A DNA stretch of 5,285 nt from Betaproteobacteria bacterium UBA6910. Its GTDB lineage: Bacteria; Pseudomonadota; Gammaproteobacteria; Burkholderiales; UBA6910. The translations under genes and the position numbers were made by a program. Below are positions 1 to 5,265 of this stretch, piece after piece; positions within the stretch are counted from its first letter, which is position 1, and each line of letters opens with the position of its first letter. The notes beneath the pieces are model-generated. The model did not search any database. It had not been told where the DNA came from and saw nothing but the letters and a program-made list of their open reading frames with translations. The stretch spans positions 438-5,722 of the forward strand of contig DKBC01000039.1 of assembly GCA_002451065.1 (NCBI GenBank). The letters are read 5' to 3'.

Positions 1-1542
1 GCTGGAGCCGAAGAACTCGCGGATCGCGGCGGAGACCGGTTTGGCGTTGATGAGGTCATGGGGCATCAGGTTCTCGCTCTCCGCCTGTGAGAGCCGCTCC
101 TTCACCGCCCGCTCCACCCGCGCCAGGCCAGCGCGAAACTGGTTTTCGGCCAGTTCACCCACGGAGCGCACCCGGCGGTTGCCGAGGTGATCGATGTCGT
201 CAATCTCGCCGCGGCCGTTGCGGAGCTCGACCAGAATCTTGATCACGGCCACGATGTCCTCGTTGGACAGCGTACCCTTCCCGCGGAGTTCGCCAGCGCC
301 GACGCGTCGGTTGAACTTCATGCGCCCGACCGGGGAGAGATCGTAACGATCTTCGCTGAAGAACAGCCCCTGGAACAGGGTTCGCACAGCGTCCTCGGTG
401 GGCGGCTCTCCCGGACGCATCATCCGGTAGATCGCCACCTGCGCCTGGTACTGGTCGGGGGTGTCGTCGGAACGCAGGGTCGACGAGATGTAGGAGCCGT
501 GGTCCAGGTCGTTGGTGTAGATGGTCTGGATCAAGGGAACATCCGCGGCAGCGAACTTCTTAAGCAGCTCCTCGGTAATCTCGTCATTCGCCAACGCGAC
601 GACTTCACCGGTATCTTGGTTGACAACGTTGGCGGCAAGCACCCGCCCGAGCAGGAATTCTTCGGGCACAAGCAACTTGTCCAGCCTGGCCTGCTGCATG
701 TCGCGGACATGCTTCGCCGTGATGCGCTTGTCCCGGGGGACAATGAGCTTGCCGCTCTTGTCATGGATGTCGAACCGCGCCAATTCCCCCCGCAGCCTCT
801 CTGGCACCACGTCGAACTGGATGCCCTTCTTGCTCAGGTGGAACGCGTCGAAAGCGAAAAATTCCTTCAGGATCTGCTCCGGGGTGTAACCCAGGGCCTT
901 GAGCAGGATCGTGACCGGCATCTTGCGGCGGCGGTCAACCCGGAAAAAGAGGAAGTCCTTCGGGTCGAATTCGAAGTCGAGCCACGAGCCCCGATAGGGA
1001 ATGACCCGCGCCGAGAACAGGAGCTTACCGGACGAGTGGGTCTTCCCCCGGTCGTGCTCGAAGAACACCCCCGGGGACCGGTGCAACTGGCTCACGATCA
1101 CGCGCTCGGTACCGTTGATGATGAAGGAGCCGGTGGCCGTCATGAGCGGGATTTCGCCCATGTAGACCTCCTGCTCCTTGACCTCCTTGGGTGTCGGCTT
1201 AGGCGCCTCCCGGTCCATGATCACGAGTCGCACCCGGGCCCTGAGAGGGGCTGCGTAGGTCAGCCCCCGCTGCTGGCATTCCTTGACGTCAAACGGTGGC
1301 TGCCCGAGGGCGAAGCTTACAAACTCGAGGCGCGCGTTTCCGGAATGGCTCGAGATCGGGAATATCGAGTTGAAAGCCGCCTGGAGACCCTCCAGCTTGC
1401 GCTGCTCGGGCAGAACCGCTTCCTGCAGGAACGCGGTAAAGGACTCAAGCTGCGTTGCCAGCAGATAAGGAATCTTGAGGACGCTCTCGCGCTTGGCGAA
1501 GCTTTTCCGAATGCGCTTTTTCTCGGTGAATGAGTAGCTCAT
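1..1542 (-). CDS. rpoB: RNA polymerase beta subunit, N-terminal 514 residues (3' end outside window)
   Basis: This is the beta subunit of DNA-directed RNA polymerase, which with beta' forms the catalytic core. I translated the whole minus-strand stretch and it is open for exactly 514 codons, starting [15 protein letters not shown]. Visible landmarks are [20 protein letters not shown] (residues 127-146), [11 protein letters not shown] (151-161), [11 protein letters not shown] (186-196), [12 protein letters not shown] (371-382), [10 protein letters not shown] (448-457) and EFFGSS (509-514). The part present covers the protrusion and lobe regions. V159 corresponds to E. coli V146, a site of rifampicin resistance, and has the wild-type residue. 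The frame leaves the window just as the main rifampicin-binding cluster begins, so resistance cannot be judged. The segment near residues 38-54 is longer than in E. coli and resembles Burkholderia-type RpoB. The ATG has GGAGA at 1547-1551 with a rather short 4-base spacer. It lies 151 bases after rplL, behind an attenuator-like hairpin. The full protein would be expected at about 1,350-1,400 residues. Confidence 0.98.
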   Translation of the reverse strand, partial: MSYSFTEKKRIRKSFAKRESVLKIPYLLATQLESFTAFLQEAVLPEQRKLEGLQAAFNSIFPISSHSGNARLEFVSFALGQPPFDVKECQQRGLTYAAPLRARVRLVIMDREAPKPTPKEVKEQEVYMGEIPLMTATGSFIINGTERVIVSQLHRSPGVFFEHDRGKTHSSGKLLFSARVIPYRGSWLDFEFDPKDFLFFRVDRRRKMPVTILLKALGYTPEQILKEFFAFDAFHLSKKGIQFDVVPERLRGELARFDIHDKSGKLIVPRDKRITAKHVRDMQQARLDKLLVPEEFLLGRVLAANVVNQDTGEVVALANDEITEELLKKFAAADVPLIQTIYTNDLDHGSYISSTLRSDDTPDQYQAQVAIYRMMRPGEPPTEDAVRTLFQGLFFSEDRYDLSPVGRMKFNRRVGAGELRGKGTLSNEDIVAVIKILVELRNGRGEIDDIDHLGNRRVRSVGELAENQFRAGLARVERAVKERLSQAESENLMPHDLINAKPVSAAIREFFGSS

Positions 1543-1606
1543 GTGGTCTCCGCGGCCCTGGGCCGGTAAAGAAGGCAGGAGTCAGGGGGAAAATAGATGC
1601 CGCCCC

Positions 1607-1648
1607 TGGCTTTTGACCTCTTCGGGGAAATCCTGTTCAACAAAGCCA
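1607..1648 (-). promoter_or_regulatory. possible processing stem between attenuator and rpoB
   Basis: On the minus strand TGGCTTT (1648-1642) can pair perfectly with AAAGCCA (1613-1607) across a 28-base loop. An alternative register gives GGCTT plus TTGA against TCAA plus AAGCC with a two-base bulge. The stem begins in the T-run of the upstream attenuator hairpin. In E. coli the rplL-rpoB spacer contains an RNase III cleavage stem after the attenuator, so the position fits. The pairing is seen in the sequence, but the processing role is inference. Confidence 0.3.
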
Positions 1649-1675
1649 AAAGGCTGGCGGGTCTCCCCGCCAGCC
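1648..1675 (-). terminator. rplL-rpoB attenuator (intrinsic-terminator-like hairpin)
   Basis: Eighteen bases after the rplL stop, the minus strand carries GGCTGGCGGG, loop GAGA, then CCCGCCAGCC. This is a perfect 10-base-pair GC-rich stem closed by a GNRA-type tetraloop and followed by TTTT, then GGCTTTG. The short, interrupted T-run suggests partial rather than full termination. A partial terminator in this spacer is well known in E. coli, where it lowers rpoBC transcription relative to the ribosomal protein genes. The structure is seen directly; the read-through level is inference. Confidence 0.85.
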
Positions 1676-1693
1676 CACGCATGCTCGGCAGAA

Positions 1694-2077
1694 TTACTTG
1701 ACCTCGACTGCGGCGCCCGCGTCAGCAAGCTTCTTCTGTGCCGCCTCGGCGTCCGCCTTGGACACCGCTTCTTTCACCGGCTTGGGCGCGCCGTCCACCA
1801 GGTCCTTGGCCTCCTTGAGGCCGAGACCGGTGAGTTCGCGCACCGCCTTGATGACGTTCACCTTGTTTTCCCCAACGGCTTTCAGGATCACGGTGAACTC
1901 GGTCTGCTCCTCAGCGGCCGGGGCGGCACCCCCCGCGGCCGGAGCAGCAGCCACGGCCACCGCGGTGGCGGCAGCGGACACGCCGAATTTCTCTTCCATG
2001 TCCTTGATGAGCTGCGAGAGCTCCAGAACGGTCATGTTAGAGATGGCATCGAGAATTTCAGCTTTGGCAATAGCCAT
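1694..2077 (-). CDS. rplL: 50S ribosomal protein L7/L12
   Basis: This is the stalk protein of the large ribosomal subunit. It is present as several dimers bound to L10 and recruits the translational GTPases (EF-Tu, EF-G, IF2). The product is 127 residues; the E. coli protein is about 121. It shows the classic three parts: an N-terminal dimerisation helix pair (residues 1-33, with [18 protein letters not shown]), a flexible Ala/Pro/Gly hinge (about 34-57, [16 protein letters not shown]), and a compact C-terminal factor-binding domain (58-127). The last carries [20 protein letters not shown] (72-91), [12 protein letters not shown] and the end AAVEVK. The ATG is preceded by AGGAGT at 2085-2090 with a 7-base spacer, a strong site that fits the high copy number needed. 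It lies 104 bases after rplJ with no strong hairpin between them, so the two are probably cotranscribed. It is followed by the attenuator before rpoB. Confidence 0.98.
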   Translation of the reverse strand: MAIAKAEILDAISNMTVLELSQLIKDMEEKFGVSAAATAVAVAAAPAAGGAAPAAEEQTEFTVILKAVGENKVNVIKAVRELTGLGLKEAKDLVDGAPKPVKEAVSKADAEAAQKKLADAGAAVEVK

Positions 2078-2181
2078 GATGGTTACTCCTGGTTCAAATG
2101 GTAAGTAATCAATGTCGCTTCGGGCGGCCTGGGCGGGCAGGGAACTGCGTCAATGGAGATTCCCCTCAGAACCCGGTCGGC

Positions 2182-2712
2182 TCATGCCGCCTGCCTCTCC
2201 TTCTGATCCCGCAGCGCGGCAAGCGCTCGCACGAAACCGGTTGGCACCTCGTTCATGGTGCGCACCAGTTTCGCCACCGGCGCCTGCATGGTCGCCATCA
2301 ACGTGGCAATCAGCTCCTCGCGGCTCGGCATGCTGGCCAGACTGGTGACGTCCTTGGAAGACATTACGTAGTTGGCCATGGCGCCGGCCTTGATGACGAA
2401 CGCCTCGTTCACCCGGGCGAATTCGTTCAGCACTTTGGCGACAGCGACCGGATCGGCGCTGATGCCATAGGCCAGCGGCCCCACCATGTGCTCGGCCAGG
2501 CCGGCAAATGGGGTTTCCGCCACCGCGCGACGCGCGAGGGTGTTTTTGAGCACGCGCAGATACACGCCGGACTGGCGCGCTTTCGCGCGCAGATCCGTCA
2601 TGCCCGCCACGGGGAGGCCGCGATACTCCGCCAGCACTATCGCCTGGGCCCCCGCGAGCTGCGCGGAGATTTCGGCAACCACTGCCTTCTTCTCTTCAAT
2701 GTTAAGACTCAA
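2182..2712 (-). CDS. rplJ: 50S ribosomal protein L10, TTG start
   Basis: This is the base of the ribosomal stalk. It binds 23S rRNA beside L11, holds the L7/L12 dimers, and with L12 represses its own mRNA. The 176 residues (E. coli 165) show the family start [15 protein letters not shown], then [20 protein letters not shown] (26-45), [14 protein letters not shown] (51-64), GPLAYGIS (78-85) and [11 protein letters not shown] (129-139). The C-terminal helical tail (about 145-176), rich in A, R and K, would carry the L12 dimers. The start codon is TTG, not ATG. GGAGGT lies at 2719-2724 with a 6-base spacer, an in-frame TGA stands 15 bases upstream, and the next in-frame ATG is codon 38, inside the conserved domain. 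The TTG is therefore the only reasonable start. The gene follows a 263-base leader with the L10 leader RNA and precedes rplL by 104 bases. Confidence 0.97.
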   Translation of the reverse strand: MSLNIEEKKAVVAEISAQLAGAQAIVLAEYRGLPVAGMTDLRAKARQSGVYLRVLKNTLARRAVAETPFAGLAEHMVGPLAYGISADPVAVAKVLNEFARVNEAFVIKAGAMANYVMSSKDVTSLASMPSREELIATLMATMQAPVAKLVRTMNEVPTGFVRALAALRDQKERQAA

Positions 2713-2718
2713 GGTCTG

Positions 2719-2724
2719 ACCTCC
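2719..2724 (-). promoter_or_regulatory. rplJ ribosome binding site, decides the TTG start
   Basis: The minus strand reads GGAGGT, six bases before the TTG codon of rplJ. It is close to a full anti-16S match and so supports the non-ATG start. The GGAG core can also pair with CTCC at 2809-2812 in the leader, which would hide it from the ribosome. Confidence 0.85.
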
Positions 2725-2812
2725 GTTTCAGAAATAAGGACTTGGGACACAACCGGTGCCGCAAGCACCGACCGTCCCGCTGTCCCGGGAACGACGACCT
2801 TGAAACCAGGAG
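2721..2812 (-). promoter_or_regulatory. candidate helix sequestering the rplJ ribosome binding site
   Basis: On the minus strand CTCC (2812-2809), bulge TG, then GTTTCA (2806-2801) can pair with TGAAAC (2730-2725) followed directly by GGAG (2724-2721). That gives ten Watson-Crick pairs with one 2-base bulge, and it covers the Shine-Dalgarno core. The enclosed 70 bases hold two local hairpins, CGGTGC/GCACCG (2770-2765 with 2759-2754, 5-base loop) and TCCCG/CGGGA (2790-2786 with 2779-2775, 6-base loop). The pairing is seen in the sequence. Its use as the off-state of L10 autoregulation is inference. Confidence 0.5.
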
Positions 2813-2840
2813 AACATCAACAAATCACCTGCCTCATGGG

Positions 2841-2930
2841 TACGCCGTCTGCGTAGGCCTCGGTGTTGACCAGGCATCATTCCCTCGCCATCCCTCGCAT
2901 TAAGCCCCTGCGGGCACCTACGGTCTTTGA
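2841..2930 (-). ncRNA. L10 leader RNA (autoregulatory, kink-turn)
   Basis: About 130-215 bases before the rplJ start, the minus strand carries CAAAGACCGTAGGTG, a short GCCC/GGGC hairpin (GCCCGCAGGGGC), then GGCCTACGCAGACGGCG. CGTAGG (2922-2917) pairs with CCTACG (2857-2852). The unpaired CAGA following CCTACG, with CGG after it facing GACCG, makes a kink-turn-like asymmetric loop. This is the pattern of the proteobacterial L10 leader, where the L10-L12 complex binds and represses translation of rplJ and rplL. Recognition is from memory of the family; exact ends are approximate. Confidence 0.85.
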
Positions 2931-2934
2931 CAAC

Positions 2935-2954
2935 CCACCGGATAAGTCCGGCGG
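2935..2954 (-). promoter_or_regulatory. hairpin just after rplA, no T-run
   Basis: On the minus strand CCGCCGGA, loop CTTA, then TCCGGTGG forms an 8-base-pair stem with one G-T pair, 21 bases after the rplA stop. The bases after it (GTTGTCAAAG) are not a T-run, so it is unlikely to be an efficient terminator by itself. It could be a stability or processing element marking the start of the rplJ leader. The structure is seen; the role is unknown. Confidence 0.45.
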
Positions 2955-2975
2955 CCCAAAATCTTTTCAATCGCA

Positions 2976-3671
2976 TCAGGCGCTCAAACTCGCCTGGTCC
3001 ACCCTTATTCCCACTCCCATGGTGCTGGAGACCGATATCCGCTTCAGGTAGATCCCCTTGGCGCCCGCGGGCCGCGACTTGTTGAGAGCATCCACCAATG
3101 CAACTGCATTGTCCCTCAGTGACTCCACGGAAAAGGACGCGCGCCCGATCGAACACTGGACGATCCCCGCCTTATCCGCCCGGTACTGGACCTGGCCTGC
3201 TTTGGCATTTCTGACCGCGCCTGCCACATCGGGCGTGACCGTTCCCACCTTGGGGTTGGGCATCAGGCCGCGCGGCCCCAGAATCTGTCCAAGCTGGCCC
3301 ACGATCCGCATCGCGCCCGGCTCGGCAATGCACATATCGAACTCGATCTTGCCCTGCTTTACCTGCTCCGCAAGGTCCTCGAGACCCACGATGTCGGCGC
3401 CCGCGGCCTTGGCTTCCTTGGCCTTGTCGGCCTGGGCGAACACCGCCACGCGCACCGTCTTGCCGGTACCCGCCGGCAGCACCACCGAACCGCGCACGCC
3501 CTGATCCGATTTCCGAGGGTCGATGCCGAGGTTCACCGCAAGGTCGATGGACTCATCGAACTTGGCCTTGGCGTTCTCCTTGACCAGGTTGAGTGCGTCA
3601 GTCAGGGCAAAGATTTTGGCCCGGTCGACTTTGCTCGCTAACGCCTTGTAACGCTTCGAATCGTGTGCCAT
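2976..3671 (-). CDS. rplA: 50S ribosomal protein L1
   Basis: This is the protein of the L1 stalk, which binds 23S rRNA near the E site and helps release deacylated tRNA. It also represses its own operon by binding the mRNA. The 231 residues match the family (E. coli 234). They start [11 protein letters not shown] and include [20 protein letters not shown] (37-56) and [17 protein letters not shown] (59-75). The family signature [20 protein letters not shown] spans residues 123-142. The C-terminal half of domain I runs about 160-231 and includes [20 protein letters not shown] (205-224). The inserted domain II lies at about 68-160. The ATG sits one base after the rplK TGA, and its binding site GGAGGGG (3679-3685) lies inside the last rplK codons, so translation of the pair is likely coupled. 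A hairpin and the L10 leader follow. Confidence 0.98.
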   Translation of the reverse strand: MAHDSKRYKALASKVDRAKIFALTDALNLVKENAKAKFDESIDLAVNLGIDPRKSDQGVRGSVVLPAGTGKTVRVAVFAQADKAKEAKAAGADIVGLEDLAEQVKQGKIEFDMCIAEPGAMRIVGQLGQILGPRGLMPNPKVGTVTPDVAGAVRNAKAGQVQYRADKAGIVQCSIGRASFSVESLRDNAVALVDALNKSRPAGAKGIYLKRISVSSTMGVGIRVDQASLSA

Positions 3672-3672
3672 T

Positions 3673-4104
3673 TCAGAGCCCCTCCACCTCGACGCCCATG
3701 CTGCGGGCGCTGCCGGCCACCGTGCGCACCGCAGCCTCCAGATCCGCCGCCGTGAGGTCGGGCATCTTGGTCTTGGCGATCTCCTCGGCCTGCTGGCGCG
3801 TAATCTTTCCCACCTTGTCCGTGTGGGGACGGGCGCTTCCGCTCTCGATCTTGGCCGCCTTCTTGATCAGCACCGTGGCAGGCGGGGTCTTGATGATGAA
3901 GGTGAAGCTCTTGTCAGCATAGGCCGTGATCACCACGGGCAGTGGCAGCCCGGGCTCGACTTTCTGGGTCTGGGCGTTGAACGCCTTGCAAAACTCCATG
4001 ATGTTGAGCCCGCGCTGACCCAGCGCGGGGCCGATCGGGGGCGAAGGATTTGCCTTGCCCGCCGGCACCTGCAGTTTTATGTAACCGACGACTTTCTTTG
4101 CCAC
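3673..4104 (-). CDS. rplK: 50S ribosomal protein L11, GTG start
   Basis: L11 sits at the base of the stalk on the GTPase-associated region of 23S rRNA and is needed for stringent factor activation. The product is 143 residues (E. coli 142). The N-terminal domain (about 1-70) begins [20 protein letters not shown] and carries [20 protein letters not shown] (20-39), including prolines 22, 23 and 26 in the loop linked to thiostrepton action. The rRNA-binding C-terminal domain (about 75-143) has [20 protein letters not shown] (93-112), [20 protein letters not shown] and GVEVEGL. Lysines 3, 4 and 40 match the region methylated by PrmA in E. coli. The start codon is GTG, with GAGGAG at 4111-4116 and a 6-base spacer; an in-frame TGA lies close upstream and no ATG fits. 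It follows nusG by 94 bases and is coupled to rplA. Confidence 0.97.
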   Translation of the reverse strand: MAKKVVGYIKLQVPAGKANPSPPIGPALGQRGLNIMEFCKAFNAQTQKVEPGLPLPVVITAYADKSFTFIIKTPPATVLIKKAAKIESGSARPHTDKVGKITRQQAEEIAKTKMPDLTAADLEAAVRTVAGSARSMGVEVEGL

Positions 4105-4110
4105 TGTATG

Positions 4111-4116
4111 CTCCTC
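4111..4116 (-). promoter_or_regulatory. rplK ribosome binding site, decides the GTG start
   Basis: The minus strand reads GAGGAG followed by CATACA and GTG. The 6-base spacing and the match to the 16S tail support GTG as the start of rplK. Confidence 0.8.
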
Positions 4117-4120
4117 ACGG

Positions 4121-4153
4121 GTTCAAGCGGATGCGCAGACACCCTCCCCGAAC
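4121..4153 (-). promoter_or_regulatory. candidate L1 operator hairpin in the rplK leader
   Basis: The minus strand carries GTTC, GGGGA, GGGTG, loop TCTGCG, CATCC, GCTT, GAAC. GTTC pairs with GAAC and GGGTG with CATCC (one G-T pair), separated by an asymmetric internal loop of GGGGA opposite GCTT. It ends four bases before the rplK binding site. L1 is known to repress rplK-rplA by binding a helix with an asymmetric internal loop that mimics its 23S site. The fold is seen; that L1 binds it is inference. Confidence 0.4.
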
Positions 4154-4166
4154 TGCGTTTGATTTC

Positions 4167-4190
4167 GGCCCGGCAAGTTCCGGACCTGCC
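4167..4190 (-). promoter_or_regulatory. two competing hairpins after nusG
   Basis: Nine bases after the nusG stop, the minus strand can fold GGCAGGT/ACTTGCC (4190-4184 with 4178-4172, loop CCGGA) or GGTCCGG/CCGGGCC (4186-4180 with 4173-4167, loop AACTTG). Each has seven pairs with one G-T. They share bases and cannot coexist. Neither is followed by a T-run, so a clean terminator is not supported. The rest of this 94-base spacer holds the candidate L1 operator and the rplK binding site. Confidence 0.4.
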
Positions 4191-4198
4191 AAAACACA

Positions 4199-4732
4199 TT
4201 AAGCCTTCTCCACCTGCCCGAAATCCAGCTCGACCGGGGTGGATCGCCCGAAGATCGAGACCGATACGCGCAGTTTGTTCTTGTCGTAATTGACATCCTC
4301 CACGGTACCGTGAAAGTCGGTGAACGGACCCTCCTTTACGCGTACCGCCTCGCCCACCTCGAACAGGACCTTGGGCTTCGGCTTCTCGGCCCCTTCCTGT
4401 ATCTGGTGCAGAATGTTCTGAACTTCCTTCTCTGAGATCGGGGTCGGCCGGGTAGCTGTCCCCCCCACGAAACCCGTCACTTTCGGCGTGCTCTTGATGA
4501 GATGCCAGGTCTCGTCGGTCATATCCATTTCCACCAGCACGTATCCCGGGAAGAACTTGCGCTCCGACACGTTCTTCTGTCCGCCCTTCATTTCGACCAC
4601 TTCCTCCACGGGCACCATGATCTGCCCGAACTTATCCGCCATCCCGGAGCGCGCGATGCGTTCCAGAAGAACGCGCTGCACGCTCTTCTCGAAGCCGGAA
4701 TAGACATGCACTACATACCACCGCTTGGACAT
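4199..4732 (-). CDS. nusG: transcription termination/antitermination factor NusG
   Basis: NusG binds the RNA polymerase clamp through its N-terminal domain, and Rho or ribosomal protein S10 through its KOW domain. It links transcription with translation and termination. The 177 residues (E. coli 181) start [18 protein letters not shown] and contain [13 protein letters not shown] (41-53), [14 protein letters not shown] (58-71) and KVTGFVGG (84-91). A charged linker, about 113-122, leads to the KOW domain (about 125-177) with [15 protein letters not shown] (130-144). F161 in [19 protein letters not shown] corresponds to E. coli F165, in the loop that contacts S10 and Rho. The open frame extends upstream into secE, but the ATG at 4732 gives the family start and has GGAG at 4739-4742. 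Its first base is the last base of the secE stop (TGATG), so translation is probably coupled. Confidence 0.98.
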   Translation of the reverse strand: MSKRWYVVHVYSGFEKSVQRVLLERIARSGMADKFGQIMVPVEEVVEMKGGQKNVSERKFFPGYVLVEMDMTDETWHLIKSTPKVTGFVGGTATRPTPISEKEVQNILHQIQEGAEKPKPKVLFEVGEAVRVKEGPFTDFHGTVEDVNYDKNKLRVSVSIFGRSTPVELDFGQVEKA

Positions 4733-5079
4733 CAGTCGCTCCGGCCCATCAGAAGGTTCACCAGCAGCAACAGTCCCGCGTCCACCATCCAAAGGAACAA
4801 GGCCATCACGATGACAAACAGCACCACAATGCCCGTGGTCTGCATGGTTTCCTTCCGCGTCGGCCAGACGACTTTCTTGGTCTCGGCTATCGACTCCTGG
4901 GAAAAGCGGAAAAACTGCTTTCCAGGCTCCGACCAAAGGGCGACTCCGGCCCCCGCGACCAAGCCTCCCAGCACCGCCAGCACACGGAGCGCCAGCGGGC
5001 TGGCGCCCAGCACGTAGAAGCCGGCAATGCCTGCCGCCACCAGCACGAGCGCCAAAGTCAGCTTGATCTTATCGACCAT
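4732..5079 (-). CDS. secE: preprotein translocase subunit SecE
   Basis: SecE is the clamp-like membrane subunit of the SecYEG export channel in the inner membrane. The product is 115 residues (E. coli 127). It shows three membrane segments, about 6-24 ([19 protein letters not shown]), 31-49 ([19 protein letters not shown]) and 83-111 ([15 protein letters not shown] onward). The amphipathic helix and hinge common to all SecE lie between segments two and three, with [18 protein letters not shown] (61-78). The three-segment form is the proteobacterial type; many other bacteria have only the last one. The open frame continues upstream for 26 codons into tRNA-proximal sequence, so the ATG at 5079 (MVDKIKL) is chosen. 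Its ribosome binding site is weak: AAGGGG at 5092-5097 is 12 bases away, and an out-of-frame ATG intervenes at 5090. It lies 51 bases after tRNA-Trp and overlaps nusG by one base. Confidence 0.95.
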   Translation of the reverse strand: MVDKIKLTLALVLVAAGIAGFYVLGASPLALRVLAVLGGLVAGAGVALWSEPGKQFFRFSQESIAETKKVVWPTRKETMQTTGIVVLFVIVMALFLWMVDAGLLLLVNLLMGRSD

Positions 5080-5109
5080 AAGTAAACCATTCCCCTTGCG
5101 GCTTCCTAG

Positions 5110-5131
5110 GCCCTCGCGGAATTGCGAGGGC
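5110..5131 (-). promoter_or_regulatory. hairpin abutting the tRNA-Trp 3' end
   Basis: On the minus strand GCCCTCGC, loop AATTCC, then GCGAGGGC makes an 8-base-pair perfect stem. Its first base is the discriminator base of the tRNA. The sequence after it (CTAGGAAGCC) has no T-run, so it is not a standard terminator. It may act in tRNA 3' processing or protect the end of the tRNA precursor. The structure is seen; the role is inference. Confidence 0.6.
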
Positions 5132-5203
5132 AGGCCAGGAGGGTCTCGAACCCCCAACCTTCGGTTTTGGAGACCGACGCTCTGCCAATTGAGCTACTGG
5201 CCT
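5131..5203 (-). tRNA. tRNA-Trp (anticodon CCA)
   Basis: The minus strand folds as a complete 73-base tRNA. The acceptor stem is AGGCCAG with CTGGCCT (7 pairs). The D arm is GCTC, AATTGGCA, GAGC. The anticodon arm is TCGGT, CTCCAAA, ACCGA with anticodon CCA, and the variable loop is AGGTT. The T arm is GGGGG, TTCGAGA, CCCTC with one G-T pair. The discriminator is G, as expected for bacterial tRNA-Trp. The genome continues CCC rather than CCA, so the final A must be added after transcription. Its place between tuf and secE is usual in Betaproteobacteria, and it is probably cut from a longer transcript by RNase P at 5203. Confidence 0.97.
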
Positions 5204-5224
5204 TCTGGTTCATTGACGGCCGGG

Positions 5225-5258
5225 GGCGGCAGGCAAACCGCGCCCAACCGCTGCCGCC
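5225..5258 (-). promoter_or_regulatory. hairpin between tuf and tRNA-Trp
   Basis: On the minus strand GGCGGCAG (5258-5251) pairs perfectly with CTGCCGCC (5232-5225) across an 18-base loop, eight bases after the tuf stop. Beyond a T-C mismatch two more G-C pairs are possible. No T-run follows (CCCGGCCGTCAATG), so full termination is unlikely. It may stabilise the tuf mRNA end after the tRNA is cut out. The 62-base spacer shows nothing else. Confidence 0.5.
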
Positions 5259-5265
5259 ACCCGAC

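Noticed and set aside
187..1533. 448-codon open frame on the plus strand
   Set aside because: It is exactly antisense to rpoB, whose translation is unmistakable. Long antisense frames are common in GC-rich genes, and its composition has no family resemblance.
1555..1565. GGCCCAGGGCC palindrome close to the rpoB start
   Set aside because: The perfect part leaves a one-base loop, so no stable hairpin is likely; probably GC-rich chance.
1541..2108. Plus-strand frames of 187 and 136 codons opposite rplL
   Set aside because: Shadows of rplL; low-complexity Ala/Thr/Ser text arises from the Ala-rich hinge, and no ribosome binding context was seen.
2078..2181. Search for a terminator or switch between rplJ and rplL
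   Set aside because: No strong stem and no T-run seen; only the rplL ribosome binding site is supported there.
2098..2856. 252-codon plus-strand frame opposite rplJ and its leader
   Set aside because: Antisense to rplJ and to the conserved L10 leader; no recognisable domain.
2942..2973. Possible promoter TTGAAA with TTATCC before rplJ on the minus strand
   Set aside because: The spacer is 19 bases and the -10 match is poor; the -10 also falls inside a hairpin. Not strong enough to call.
2728..3156. 142-codon minus-strand frame running from inside rplA through the L10 leader
   Set aside because: Out of frame with rplA, no good ribosome binding site, and it covers the structured leader RNA.
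4733..4936. N-terminal extension of the nusG frame
   Set aside because: It lies inside secE in another frame; the family start [16 protein letters not shown] begins at 4732 with its own GGAG.
5080..5157. N-terminal extension of the secE frame
   Set aside because: It would run through the hairpin and into tRNA-Trp and has no SecE-like sequence.
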